From assembly GCF_024345395.1 (NCBI RefSeq), contig NZ_JAGQBA010000003.1, positions 248,001-312,000 on the forward strand: a stretch of DNA of 64,000 nucleotides. The letters are read 5' to 3'. Positions 50,714-59,643 of this stretch are shown one piece after another (position 1 is the first letter of the stretch; every line of letters begins with the position of its first letter). Below the pieces are notes generated by a model. It had not been told where the DNA came from and searched no databases. It saw nothing but the letters and a program-made list of their open reading frames with translations. Origin of the DNA: Cyanobium sp. Tous-M-B4 (GTDB lineage: Bacteria > Cyanobacteriota > Cyanobacteriia > PCC-6307 > Cyanobiaceae). Both the position numbers and the translations under genes were made by a program.

Positions 50714-52285
50714 TTGACGCCCTCCACGATCCAAGGCGCCCCTGCGCAGGGACAAGGCGCTCCCGCGCAGGGACCGGGCCGCTCCAGCAGCCGGACCTGG
50801 CTCTTACTGGTTGTGATTTTGGCCAGTGGGCTCGCCCTATTGCCCCTGCTCAGCCTGTTGAAAGACGTGTTGATCAACAGGGGCGAAACCAAGCTGGTGC
50901 TGGGATTTGACGGGCTCAGACAGGTGCGGGGCACCTTGCTGCTGGTTGCAGGGGAGGGGCTCTTAGGCGCCGTTGTGGGAACTGCCATCGGCTGGCTCAC
51001 CGCGGTTTGCCGCTTCCCAGGCCGCCGCTGGCTGCGCATCGCCCAACTGGTGCCAATGGCCTTCCCTGCCTACCTCCTGGCCGCCAGCCTGATCGACTGG
51101 GGCAGCTACCGGGGCCTGCGCATCCATGGCCTGGGCTGGGCCATCGTGCTGCTCACCCTGGCTAACTACAGCTATGTATTTCTGCTGAGCACCGAGAGCT
51201 TCTCTGTTAGTGGCAGGCGGCTATTGGAAGCCAGCCGCAGCCTTGGCGTGGGCCCTTGGAGAAGTTTTTTTCGCGTCGCCCTGCCAATTGCCCTGCCCTC
51301 GATCGGCGCCGGCATTGCCCTAAGTGCCATGGAGGTCGTGAACGATCTCGGCGCGGTGCGACTGCTTGGCGTGCCCAGCCTCTCTGCTGGCATCCTCGAT
51401 CGCTGGCAGGTGGATGGCGATCCCCAGGGTGCGGCGCTGCTATCTCTGGTGGCTCTGGCAATCGTGGCGGTGTTGATCGCCAGCGAACGTCAGTTGCGCC
51501 AACGCAGTCGGCGCTGGAACCTGGAAGGCGGAACGGGCAGCGCCCACGTTTGGCATCTGGCGGGCTGGCGCGCAGCCCTGGCCCAGTTGTTCTGTGTGCT
51601 GCCACCCCTTATTGCTGTGGCCATTCCAGCCCTATGGATTCAACAGGGCTGGCAAGGGCTGCAGAGCGAATCGTTCGCAGAACTGGGCCAGCTGGCAAGC
51701 CGCAGCCTCGGTTTGGCCTTGATTGCCACTGCGGTGACCTGCCTGGGTTCGCTGCTGCTGGCCATCTGCCGGCGCTGGAGCCCCCAACCGCTCGTCCAAC
51801 AGCTCAGCTTCATCGCCGGCTTGGGATACGCCATTCCCGGCAGTGTGCTGGCCCTCGGGCTGATCGTGCTGGGCGGCCCCCTCGGCTTCAGCCCAGTGCT
51901 GCTATTGCTCTGGGGCTACGGCGACCGCTTCATCGCTGTCTCAAAACAGGGGCTTGATGCTGCGCTTGAGCGCATACCCCCCAGCATCGACGAAACGGCG
52001 ACCAGCCTGGGCTGCGACTGGCTGGCTGTGTTGCGGCGGATTCACCTGCCCCTACTGCGAGGGCCTCTGCTGGTGGGATCACTGCTGGTGTTTGTAGATG
52101 TGGTGAAAGAACTGCCAATCACCCTGGCCCTGCGGCCCTTCGATTTCGACACCCTGGCGGTGCGTGTATTCCAATACGCCAGTGACGAACGGGTGGGTGC
52201 CGCAATGGCACCAGCCGTCATGATCATGGCGTTTGGCTTGCTAGCTGCATTTGCCCTAGTGCCCACCCTGGAGCAGCGCGACTAA
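50714..52285 (+). CDS. futB: Iron(III) ABC transporter permease (FutB type)
   Basis: 523 residues with about twelve helices and two permease halves. EAA-type loops are visible in LLEASRSLGVGPWRSFFRVALP (about residues 175-196) and IDETATSLGCDWLAVLRRIHLPLL (about 425-448). It starts at the TTG at 50714, 15 bp after futA. The first 28 residues contain a short repeated Gly/Gln/Pro stretch (GAPAQGQGAPAQGPG). The ATPase gene (futC) is not in this window and is commonly separate in cyanobacteria. Confidence 0.92.
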   Translation: MTPSTIQGAPAQGQGAPAQGPGRSSSRTWLLLVVILASGLALLPLLSLLKDVLINRGETKLVLGFDGLRQVRGTLLLVAGEGLLGAVVGTAIGWLTAVCRFPGRRWLRIAQLVPMAFPAYLLAASLIDWGSYRGLRIHGLGWAIVLLTLANYSYVFLLSTESFSVSGRRLLEASRSLGVGPWRSFFRVALPIALPSIGAGIALSAMEVVNDLGAVRLLGVPSLSAGILDRWQVDGDPQGAALLSLVALAIVAVLIASERQLRQRSRRWNLEGGTGSAHVWHLAGWRAALAQLFCVLPPLIAVAIPALWIQQGWQGLQSESFAELGQLASRSLGLALIATAVTCLGSLLLAICRRWSPQPLVQQLSFIAGLGYAIPGSVLALGLIVLGGPLGFSPVLLLLWGYGDRFIAVSKQGLDAALERIPPSIDETATSLGCDWLAVLRRIHLPLLRGPLLVGSLLVFVDVVKELPITLALRPFDFDTLAVRVFQYASDERVGAAMAPAVMIMAFGLLAAFALVPTLEQRD

Positions 52286-52321
52286 GCGCTACCGATCAGG
52301 CCCCCATCAGGCACCCTTCAA

Positions 52322-52918
52322 TCAGGCGGCAGCCAAAGGGGCGGAATCAATTAGTTCCGGCGCTAGGCGCATGCCGGCCTCGCCGACGGGGGCCTCGAGC
52401 AGCTGGGCCTGGCGAATCCGTGAAATCAGCCGCGTGGTGGTAACCCTGGTGGTGCCGATCAATTCACCGATCCGTTCATGGGTGAGACGAAACGGCAGAT
52501 CACACCAGCTACCGCAGCGACGACCGAGTCGGCGCACCAGCAGACCAAACAATGCATGTAGCCGCTGGTCAGCGCTACCTAAGTGACGGATGCGCAGTAG
52601 CTGCAAGGTCCATTCATTGACGGCATCAAAGCCATCACCCTGCCGGAGCGTGGCGTCACTGCGGAAACTCAAAGGCGTGAGCGCCTCCACGCAGACACCC
52701 TCACTGCAGAGGCGCTCGGTGCATAGCTGATCCCCCGCTTGCAGGAAAGCCAAGGTCATCCCCTCGATTTCCTCGCAGGGGCAATAAACGCGAGCCACCC
52801 CGTCCAGCACCTCAATGCAGCTACCAGCTGGGAGCAGGGCGGGGTTTAGCAGCACGGTTTGCCCAACCGGCATACGCACGGCGGCAAGGGAATCGGCGGG
52901 CAGGAAGCGAAAACTCAT
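52322..52918 (-). CDS. Crp/Fnr-family transcriptional regulator
   Basis: 198 residues from the ATG at 52918. The N-terminal cyclic-nucleotide-like barrel (GQTVLLNPALLPAGSCIEVLDGVARVYCP, from about 18) is compact. The C-terminal winged-helix has the HTH LTHERIGELIGTTRVTTTRLISRIRQ (about 145-170), as in NtcA/Crp relatives. Effector unknown. It is convergent with futB; a Crp-family regulator near idiA (IdiB) is known in Synechococcus elongatus, which makes an iron-response role possible. Confidence 0.85.
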   Translation of the reverse strand: MSFRFLPADSLAAVRMPVGQTVLLNPALLPAGSCIEVLDGVARVYCPCEEIEGMTLAFLQAGDQLCTERLCSEGVCVEALTPLSFRSDATLRQGDGFDAVNEWTLQLLRIRHLGSADQRLHALFGLLVRRLGRRCGSWCDLPFRLTHERIGELIGTTRVTTTRLISRIRQAQLLEAPVGEAGMRLAPELIDSAPLAAA

Positions 52919-53191
52919 GGCCGCGGCAGAAGGCTTGTTGCGAATGAGTCGCAACCTAAACAAGAATGACGCCTTTTGCAAGCGATTCTCAATAACAACT
53001 AGCAATTGCAAGAGGGCAGGCGTCCGGGCCAAGCGCGGTTTCAATTGCGCTTTTTGTCTACTTTTTCACCAGTTGCATCTCTAACGCACGCAAAATCGGC
53101 CTTTGTAGCTATGGGCTACAACTTGCAGCCAAAATCCTCAGCCATAGGCATCCTGGAATTGCTTCCCACCGACGTTGGGGATTTTCCCTTC

Positions 53192-53686
53192 ATGTTGAAC
53201 CGCAACCCCATCTGCAGCCGCATCGGCCTGCTGGCCGCTGCCGCGAGCCTGCTGGCGGCAGCTCCAGCCCTAGCCCAAACAGAAACCCTCTACAAGCTAG
53301 ACACCAAGTGCAGCATCAAAGGCGGTGAACCGCAGGCCTGCGTAGTGGAGGCTGTAAACGAGGGCAATGCAACCCTCTACCGCCACATCATGGGCAAAAA
53401 CGTCGAAACGATTCGAGTAACCGATAGCCCAGTGCGGATGAGCATTTGGGTTGACAGCACCAAAACCTGGAAAAACCTCGACTCCGCAGCAGCTCGCTTC
53501 TCTACGAACACGATCTGCTTCAACGGGCGCGACCTGTGCGTGATCAACCCCAATTACCTCAACAGTGTTAAGGAAGACCGCCCTGACGCAACGGCAGGCC
53601 GCGACCTGATCAAGGTGCAGTTCGGCGCTGATGGCCGCATAGATCTCACCTGCTACGACGACGGCTGCAAGGGGGTCGGCAAATGA
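53192..53686 (+). CDS. Secreted hypothetical protein
   Basis: 164 residues from the ATG at 53192. The signal peptide spans about 8-29 (SRIGLLAAAASLLAAAPALA). The mature domain is beta-rich with cysteines at DTKCSIKGGEPQACVVE and INPNYL-adjacent FNGRDLCV, plus CYDDGCKG at the end, suggesting two or three disulfides. I recall similar secreted picocyanobacterial proteins but no function. The next gene overlaps by ATGA, so they are a coupled pair. The 270 bp before it show no gene. Confidence 0.72.
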   Translation: MLNRNPICSRIGLLAAAASLLAAAPALAQTETLYKLDTKCSIKGGEPQACVVEAVNEGNATLYRHIMGKNVETIRVTDSPVRMSIWVDSTKTWKNLDSAAARFSTNTICFNGRDLCVINPNYLNSVKEDRPDATAGRDLIKVQFGADGRIDLTCYDDGCKGVGK

Positions 53687-54657
53687 ACAGTGCTCTCAAA
53701 ACCCCGTGGAGTGGTCTGGGACTGGTGCTGGCGGGAGTGCTGGCCCTGCCGATCGGCACGGCGTTTGCCATTGATCGCCCCATGGCGAATAACCCCATGC
53801 CGGATAGCGGCACAGCCCAGCTGCTTGCCCGCGGTGGCGGTGGTGGGGGCTCCCGTGGTGGTGGTGGCGGATCCCGAGGCGGTGGTGGCGGTAGCGGTGG
53901 TGGCAGTGCCAGGCGAGCCAGTGGCAACAGCGGCTTCAGCAATGCCGGTGCGGGCCTCAACCGCGGCTCAAGCCGACCCACCGGTGGCTGGAGCAACAAT
54001 GCCAAGGTTGGTGCGGGAGCCGGAGGGGCCGGAGGACCTTCCCTAAACCGGCCAGCAGCGACTAACCGTTCGGCAGGCGGCACGCGTCAATTACCAGGCG
54101 CCGGCCAAGGCGGTGACCGTATCGCCAACCGTGACGGCAATCGAAATGTAAATCGCGATGTGAATCGCAACGTCAATCGAAATGTGAATCGGAATATAAA
54201 TCGCGATGTGAATCGCAACTGGAACCGAAGCGTCAATATCAACAATGTCAATGTACGCCCAGGTTGGGCGAGGCCCGGATGGGGTGTGGCACGCCCTTGG
54301 AACTACGGCTGGTATGGCGGCTGGTCGACCCCAACTTGGGGATGGTGGGGCGCGAGGGCAGCGGCTTGGGGAGTGGCAACTCTCGCCACCGCAGCAATTA
54401 TTAACGAGTCCGTTAATAATGCCGTAAGCAGCAATACAACTTATATTGTTGTCCCGAATACTAACTATCAGTTGCTATTCGGAACGGTCCAACCATCCGG
54501 CACTAATGCAGTGAGTTTTGTGATGCAGGCAGATGGCAACAACTACCAGCTGACTGCTAACTGCAACCAAGGCACAATCAACGGTCAAGAGCCCAGCAAT
54601 GCCGAAGAGGCCGAGCTACTCAATGCCGCCTGCCAAGTGGCATACGGATCGGTTTGA
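53683..54657 (+). CDS. Secreted Gly-rich and Asn-Val-Asn-Arg-repeat protein
   Basis: 324 residues. Signal peptide (about 10-29). A Gly/Ser/Arg-rich segment lies at about 51-76. Tandem NVNRD/NVNRN units at about 152-184 follow, then a Trp/Gly-rich stretch (about 190-230), one hydrophobic helix (GVATLATAAIINESV), and a C-terminal beta domain with two cysteines (ANCNQGTINGQE; NAACQVAYGSV). The repeats look like a surface or cell-wall linker. It is coupled to the preceding secreted gene and ends before a good terminator. Confidence 0.72.
   Translation: MNSALKTPWSGLGLVLAGVLALPIGTAFAIDRPMANNPMPDSGTAQLLARGGGGGGSRGGGGGSRGGGGGSGGGSARRASGNSGFSNAGAGLNRGSSRPTGGWSNNAKVGAGAGGAGGPSLNRPAATNRSAGGTRQLPGAGQGGDRIANRDGNRNVNRDVNRNVNRNVNRNINRDVNRNWNRSVNINNVNVRPGWARPGWGVARPWNYGWYGGWSTPTWGWWGARAAAWGVATLATAAIINESVNNAVSSNTTYIVVPNTNYQLLFGTVQPSGTNAVSFVMQADGNNYQLTANCNQGTINGQEPSNAEEAELLNAACQVAYGSV
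53827..53911 (+). repeat. Gly-rich coding repeat (GGGGGS-type)
   Basis: Repeated GGTGGTGGCGG-like units in frame, encoding Gly runs broken by Ser-Arg. Internal to the preceding repeat-protein gene. Confidence 0.7.
54139..54234 (+). repeat. Tandem coding repeat for Asn-Val-Asn-Arg units
   Basis: Near-identical units of about 12 bases (AATGTGAATCGC-like) in tandem, giving NVNRD/NVNRN. Such runs can expand or contract by slippage. They are part of the coding region, not CRISPR. Confidence 0.75.
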
Positions 54658-54673
54658 CTGGCTAACAACCCAT

Positions 54674-54711
54674 GGATCTGTCGCCATAGCAGCGGCAGAT
54701 CCAACTTTTTT
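54674..54711 (+). terminator. Rho-independent terminator after the secreted-repeat operon
   Basis: Stem GGATCTGTCGC/GCGGCAGATCC (one G-T pair) with loop CATAGCA, followed by AAC and six T. It lies 17 bp after the stop at 54657. Confidence 0.85.
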
Positions 54712-54770
54712 GATAAAAAAATTGATGGCAAAATGTAAGCCATCGTTCCAACTTCCATGTATTAGCCGAG

Positions 54771-55700
54771 ATGATGAAGCAACTTCTTGGCAATCAAGCC
54801 AGGCAGCAGGCCAGAGCCATACCCATCTTGTTAGGGCTCAGCCTTGGCTGTGGCCTAACAAATGAACTGCGCGCCCAGCAGTCTGATACCGCCGCTGGTA
54901 ATCCCCCTAGCGAAGAGACTCCCGCTGTCTCCACACCCCAGCCAGCGGCTGCCACTCCTTGGGCAGGCACAATTGAGTTATATGGCTTTGCTCCAGTGCG
55001 TAGCACCGGGACAACAACTGTCACAAATGGAACAAGAAACTTCAGTACGGACACCGATCTGAATCTCGGTGAAGTTCTTTCTAAGCTGAAGTGGGCAACC
55101 ACCCTGCGCGGTAGCATCGAAAAGGATCGACTAGGTGTTTTAGTAGATCTGGATTACGTCAAACTTGGGCAATACGGATCAAAAACAGGCCAGCGTGGGA
55201 TTTTCACGGGGAGTGCCGATGTCACCGCTAGCCAGGGTATTTACGATCTTGCCCTGCGCTATCGCTTTGGGGATCGAGAAGCTGCAGTGGGCAAGCCGGG
55301 GCAATTCAGCCTGATCCCCTACGCCGGCATACGGGTAATCGATGCCCAGTTGGATGTGGCAGCCCAGATTCAAGGCAGTGGAGGACGGGTCAGTTTTGAA
55401 CGAGAAGGTTCTTTTGGACGCACCTGGGTTCAACCTCTTTTGGGAACCCAAGCTACGATTTTTATGTCTCCCCGCTTACGGGCATTTGCCCGCGCCGACA
55501 TCGGTGGCTTTGGGCTAAGTGGATCAGAAGATCTTTCCGGAAACGCCCAGATCGGCCTTGGCTATGCAGTTGGCAATAGCACTGACCTAAACATTTCCTG
55601 GCGCTATTCGGGGATCAATTATAATACTGGCAATACCCCCGATAGTGGCTACAGCAGCTATCGGAACGGCTTTGAAATTGGCCTCAAATTCTTCTTCTAA
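54771..55700 (+). CDS. Outer-membrane beta-barrel-type hypothetical protein
   Basis: 309 residues from the ATG at 54771. An N-terminal signal (about 15-35) and a Pro/Ala/Thr linker (about 38-64) precede a domain of alternating hydrophobic strands. These start near ELYGFAPVRSTG and end with EIGLKFFF, a C-terminal Phe as in outer-membrane barrels. Features such as LALRYRFGDREA and LNISWRYSGINY support a barrel of roughly eight to ten strands. The substrate or role is unknown. It lies 5 bp before mscL on the same strand. Confidence 0.72.
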   Translation: MMKQLLGNQARQQARAIPILLGLSLGCGLTNELRAQQSDTAAGNPPSEETPAVSTPQPAAATPWAGTIELYGFAPVRSTGTTTVTNGTRNFSTDTDLNLGEVLSKLKWATTLRGSIEKDRLGVLVDLDYVKLGQYGSKTGQRGIFTGSADVTASQGIYDLALRYRFGDREAAVGKPGQFSLIPYAGIRVIDAQLDVAAQIQGSGGRVSFEREGSFGRTWVQPLLGTQATIFMSPRLRAFARADIGGFGLSGSEDLSGNAQIGLGYAVGNSTDLNISWRYSGINYNTGNTPDSGYSSYRNGFEIGLKFFF

Positions 55701-55705
55701 CTAAA

Positions 55706-56083
55706 ATGAAACGTCGCACCACTTTTCTTTCAGACTTCAAGGCATTTGTCGGCAAAGGTAATGTTGTCGATCTCGCTGTTGCAGTGGTTATCGGCGGAGC
55801 TTTTGGCAAAGTAGTGGATGCGGTAGTCAGCCTAGTGATGACCTCACTGCTTGCTCCTACGCTGAAAGCTGCCAATGTGTCGGCTATCAGCGCTTTGCCA
55901 GCAGGAGCTGTGCTCGTGGCGCTGATCAATTTCATCGTGATCGCCTTCGTGGTGTTCCTGATCGTGCGCGGCCTTGAAGCCATGAAGCGTGGCGAACGAC
56001 CGATCTCAGCTCCCGATCCCCAGGTTCAACTTGCTGCTGCCGCTACCCGCCTGGCAGAAGCTTTAGAACGTCGCCAGCTCTGA
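55706..56083 (+). CDS. mscL: Large-conductance mechanosensitive channel
   Basis: 125 residues. The signature FKAFVGKGNVVDLAVAVVIGGAFGKVVDAVVS (about 11-42) is the first helix with the gate. A second helix (LVALINFIVIAFVVFLIVRG) and a short C-terminal coil follow. It opens as a pressure-relief valve on hypo-osmotic shock. The periplasmic loop (APTLKAANVSAISALPAG) is shorter than in E. coli. Its 3' end overlaps the convergent FGE gene by 21 bp. Confidence 0.94.
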   Translation: MKRRTTFLSDFKAFVGKGNVVDLAVAVVIGGAFGKVVDAVVSLVMTSLLAPTLKAANVSAISALPAGAVLVALINFIVIAFVVFLIVRGLEAMKRGERPISAPDPQVQLAAAATRLAEALERRQL

Positions 56084-57031
56084 AGGCCTCACCACACAGC
56101 GAAAACCCATATGGCCCGTGGAGGTATCAAGCCCCTGGGCCATTCGAGCTGCTGGTCGGTAACGACGGCAATAGCTAGGTGCACATAAATAAGAACCGCC
56201 CTTAACCACTTTGCGTGGTTGCTCGCCGTGCTGGGAGTGGCGATCGATGCTCGCTTCACGCGCTTTGACTTCGGCGGCTGCGGCGCAACAGCCTCCCGTG
56301 CTCTGCTGGTGGTGGCCATACCAGCTATCGGTCCACTCCCACACATTGCCGATCATGTCGACTAGCCCATAGCCGTTGGCAGGAAAAGCGCCTACGGGGG
56401 AGGTGCGCTCGTAGCCATCTAAGCGGCTGTTGTGGTGGGGGAAATCACCCTGAAAGGTATTAGCTAGGGGCACCCCACCGGGATAGAGCTCTTCACCCCA
56501 GGCAAACTCGACATTGCACAGGCCGCCCCAAGCAGCCCGCTCCCATTCCTCCTCCGTAGGCAACTGTTTGCCGCACCAGCTGGCGTAGGCCAAAACGTCC
56601 TCCCAGGCAACATGGACCACCGGATGCTGCTCGCGGCGCTTAATCGAACTTCCCGGCCCCTCCGGATGACGCCAGTTTGCTCCGGCAAGATATTGCCACC
56701 AGCGGTAGTGGCTTCCAGGCCCTAGCGGCCCCGGGGGCGGCACAAAAACAATTGATGCCGGCGCTAATCGTTCGTGATTGGCGCCGGGATAGAGAGCGGG
56801 GTTTGCTGGCTGCTCCGCCAGCGTGCGGTAACCGGTCGCTTTCACAAAGCTCCGAAACTGGGCGTTAGTAACGGGAGTGCGATCGATCCAGAATCCAGCA
56901 ACCTCGACGTCATGGGCCGGAGCCTCCTCGGGGTAGTGGTGGTCTGACCCCATCCGGAAGCCGCCCGCCGGTATCCACACCATTCCAGGGAATGGGGGAC
57001 GACCGGGGGATCGGGCGGTGCCGGCTGACAT
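56063..57031 (-). CDS. Formylglycine-generating enzyme (SUMF1/FGE family)
   Basis: 322 residues. Family features are FRMGSDHHYPEEAPAHDVEV, PVTNAQF, ANWRHPEGPGSSI, LPTEEEWERAAWGG and NVWEWTDSWY. The catalytic pair Cys283 and Cys288 in YLCAPSYCRRYRPAAR keeps the C-x4-C spacing of active FGE. It oxidises the sulfatase active-site cysteine to formylglycine. The target sulfatase is encoded 10 bp upstream in the same operon. Confidence 0.93.
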   Translation of the reverse strand: MSAGTARSPGRPPFPGMVWIPAGGFRMGSDHHYPEEAPAHDVEVAGFWIDRTPVTNAQFRSFVKATGYRTLAEQPANPALYPGANHERLAPASIVFVPPPGPLGPGSHYRWWQYLAGANWRHPEGPGSSIKRREQHPVVHVAWEDVLAYASWCGKQLPTEEEWERAAWGGLCNVEFAWGEELYPGGVPLANTFQGDFPHHNSRLDGYERTSPVGAFPANGYGLVDMIGNVWEWTDSWYGHHQQSTGGCCAAAAEVKAREASIDRHSQHGEQPRKVVKGGSYLCAPSYCRRYRPAARMAQGLDTSTGHMGFRCVVRPSELATF

Positions 57032-57041
57032 GGCGGCAGGA

Positions 57042-58544
57042 TCAGGGTCCGCCGACAGTATTCACCATCTTCTCCATCACCTGCTGCAGCGAGAAGCTGG
57101 CAGCCTTTTGGCGGGGTGGGTATTCAGCGAAGGTGGCGAGGAACTGGGCCACGTAGGTCTGGGCTGGTACCAGAAGGAAAATGTGATCAAACATCCAGTC
57201 CCAATAGGTGTTTGAGGTCACATCAGCGCGCTCATAGGGGTCGGTGAGCAGGTTGAAGATCTTGGGTACCCGCAGAGCCGTAAATGGTTCGGCCCAGATC
57301 TGGCAAGTGCCCTGGGAGCGCTGCTCCATGAACACAAACTTCCAGTTGTCGTAACGCAGACCGGTGAGGTCGCCGTCGTCGGAGAAATAGAAGAACTCAA
57401 CCCGGGGACTCTTTTCAGCCTGGCCAGTCCAATAGTCGAGCATGTTGTAACCATCGAGGTGCACCTTGAAGGTCTTATTGCCCACCTGATAGCCCGCCTT
57501 AAGCTTCTCCTTGATCTCAGGCTCTCCAGCCGCCGCAAGGATGGTGGGCAGCCAGTCGAGGTGGCTACAGATACCGGAGAAGATGGTGCCTGGAGCAATG
57601 TGCCCCGGCCAGCGCACTAGGGCCGGCACCCGATAAGCCCCTTCCCAATTGGTATTCTTCTCGCTGCGGAAGGGTGTCATGCCGGCATCAGGCCAGCTAT
57701 TCATGTGGGGGCCGTTGTCGGTGCCATACATCACGATGGTGTCGTCGGTGACACCCAACTCGTCGAGCAGGTTGAGCATTTCACCAATGCACTCGTCGTG
57801 ATAGATCATCACGTCGTGATACTCCGACTGCCAGCGACCGCTGCGGCCCACATCCTGGGGACGCGCATAGGTACGGAAGTGCATGTGGGTGGTGTTGAAC
57901 CAGACGAAGAAGGGCTCACCAGAGGCAACGGCATCGCGAATGAAACGCTTTGCCTCAGCCATGAATTCGTCATCGGCCGTCTCCATCCGCTTACGGGTTA
58001 GGGGGCCGGTATTTTCAATCCGTTGGCTGCCATCACCATTGGCCCAGCAATGCAACACACCACGGGGGCCGAAACGCTCCTTGAAGTTCGGGAAATCTTC
58101 AGGCGTGGGATAGTCGCGCAGCTCCGGCTCCTCCTCGGCATTGAGGTGATAGAGGTTGCCAAAAAACTCGTCAAAACCGTGCATGGTCGGCAGATGCTCA
58201 TCGCGATCGCCGAAGTGGTTTTTGCCAAACTGGCCGGTGCGATAGCCCTGGGGCTTGAGCAGTTCAGCAATGGTGGGATCTTCCGCTTTAAAGCCAGCTT
58301 CGGCGCCAGGCAGCCCCACCTTGCTAAGACCGGTGCGGAAGACGCTCTGGCCGGAGATGAAGGCCGCACGACCAGCGGTGCAGCTCTGTTCGGCGTAGTA
58401 ATGGATGAAGCGACCACCCTCCTTGGCTACGCGGTCAATGTTGGGGGTCTGATACCCCATCAAGCCATCGCTGTAGCAACTCAGATTGCTTTGGCCGATG
58501 TCGTCACCCCAGAGGATGAGAACGTTGGGTTTTCCGTTTGGCAT
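57042..58544 (-). CDS. Arylsulfatase (Cys-type)
   Basis: 500 residues, no obvious signal peptide. The active-site signature CTAGRAAF has Cys55, to be converted to formylglycine. Metal-binding Asp14 and Asp15 (GDDIG), the phosphonatase-fold motif GQFGKNHFGD, TTHMHF, and MYGTDNGPH with the second metal site complete the fold. It acts on sulfate esters or sulfonates; substrate unknown. It precedes the FGE gene, an arrangement that supports maturation by it. The ATG at 58544 is preferred over a TTG at 58553. Confidence 0.93.
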   Translation of the reverse strand: MPNGKPNVLILWGDDIGQSNLSCYSDGLMGYQTPNIDRVAKEGGRFIHYYAEQSCTAGRAAFISGQSVFRTGLSKVGLPGAEAGFKAEDPTIAELLKPQGYRTGQFGKNHFGDRDEHLPTMHGFDEFFGNLYHLNAEEEPELRDYPTPEDFPNFKERFGPRGVLHCWANGDGSQRIENTGPLTRKRMETADDEFMAEAKRFIRDAVASGEPFFVWFNTTHMHFRTYARPQDVGRSGRWQSEYHDVMIYHDECIGEMLNLLDELGVTDDTIVMYGTDNGPHMNSWPDAGMTPFRSEKNTNWEGAYRVPALVRWPGHIAPGTIFSGICSHLDWLPTILAAAGEPEIKEKLKAGYQVGNKTFKVHLDGYNMLDYWTGQAEKSPRVEFFYFSDDGDLTGLRYDNWKFVFMEQRSQGTCQIWAEPFTALRVPKIFNLLTDPYERADVTSNTYWDWMFDHIFLLVPAQTYVAQFLATFAEYPPRQKAASFSLQQVMEKMVNTVGGP

Positions 58545-58733
58545 GGGAAGCAAGAAGACGAATACGCCTGCCTAAAGGATGGAATGGCTGCAGAACATCG
58601 CTGGAAACGTATGCACTTCTTCACACCAAAATATTCAGGCCAGAATTTATTTGCGCAAATGCAAATATTGGCGCAAACGCAAAGAATCAATGCTAGGAGC
58701 GAATCTGCCAGCTGGATTGCAATCCAACATTTT

Positions 58734-59594
58734 TCAGACCTGAAGACTGCGCTGCCATCTCAGAAATGGAATCGATAGCAACACAGTTATCAATAGATAC
58801 ACCAGAATGCCAAGTTTGACGGCGGGCACTTCCGGGGCATAAATGCCAGCCAGCAACAACGCAAGACCTGGATTACGCATTGATGTTACTAACGCCAGGG
58901 TGACCCCTAGGCAGGGATCTCGGTTAGTGAGGCCATAGCCCAAAGCCAGGCTGATCAACACCAAAGCCGCCATCACCGGCAGGGCAATCAGATTGGCGCC
59001 CACATAGGTAACCAAAAGCGGCGCCGTTTTCCACAACACCACCAACACGAGCAGCAGCAGCAGCCCGTTCGCGAGGCGATCGAGAGGACTTTCTAGTCGG
59101 CTTGCCCACTTGGGCGCTAAGCGCCTCAATAACAAACCCAGCAACAGGGGGAGCAGCTGAACCAGGGCCACCTGCGCGGCTACATGGTGCGACTGAACCT
59201 GCCAACCCTCAACTCCAAAGATGCGGGTGAAGCCGCTCGCCAGCAGAGGAATGGTGATGATCGCCGCCAGGGCTGCGGCCACTTGGAGCAGGGCCGCCAG
59301 GATCCGATCTCCTCCCTGCTTGCCTGCCTTGCGCATCAGCAGGGGAGCACTGGGGCAAACAGCCATCAGAGCGATAGAAAATCGAGCCGGCTGGGAGAGG
59401 GCCATGGTGGGCGGCAGCAACAGCAACAGCGCAGCTGCCACAGGCACGAGCAGGCAGGTGCCGATGAGACCACGCAACAGCAGACCCCGGTGCTGCCGCC
59501 AGCGACTTAAGCCATCGAGGGGCAGTCCCACCCCCAGGGCAAACATGATCGCGAACAGGGTGGCAGTAACCAACAGGGGCGGCGATTGAGCCAT
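58734..59594 (-). CDS. BASS (bile acid:Na+ symporter-like) family transporter
   Basis: 286 residues with nine to ten helices. Features in the family pattern are ALGVGLPLDGLSRW, LMAVCPSAPLLMRKAG (about residues 77-92) and VTSMRNPGLALLLAGIY near residue 240. The name is historical: bacterial members move organic anions such as pyruvate, 2-oxo acids or others. It is separated from the sulfatase by about 190 bp upstream on the minus strand; shared regulation is possible but not shown. Confidence 0.85.
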   Translation of the reverse strand: MAQSPPLLVTATLFAIMFALGVGLPLDGLSRWRQHRGLLLRGLIGTCLLVPVAAALLLLLPPTMALSQPARFSIALMAVCPSAPLLMRKAGKQGGDRILAALLQVAAALAAIITIPLLASGFTRIFGVEGWQVQSHHVAAQVALVQLLPLLLGLLLRRLAPKWASRLESPLDRLANGLLLLLVLVVLWKTAPLLVTYVGANLIALPVMAALVLISLALGYGLTNRDPCLGVTLALVTSMRNPGLALLLAGIYAPEVPAVKLGILVYLLITVLLSIPFLRWQRSLQV

Positions 59595-59643
59595 CGGAGC
59601 AAGGCGCGGAACAGCAGATCAAAAAGAACCAGGTGGCTGGGGC

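Noticed and set aside
54139-54234. CRISPR-like short repeats
   Set aside because: Units are in-frame, without unique spacers, and encode Asn-Val-Asn-Arg.
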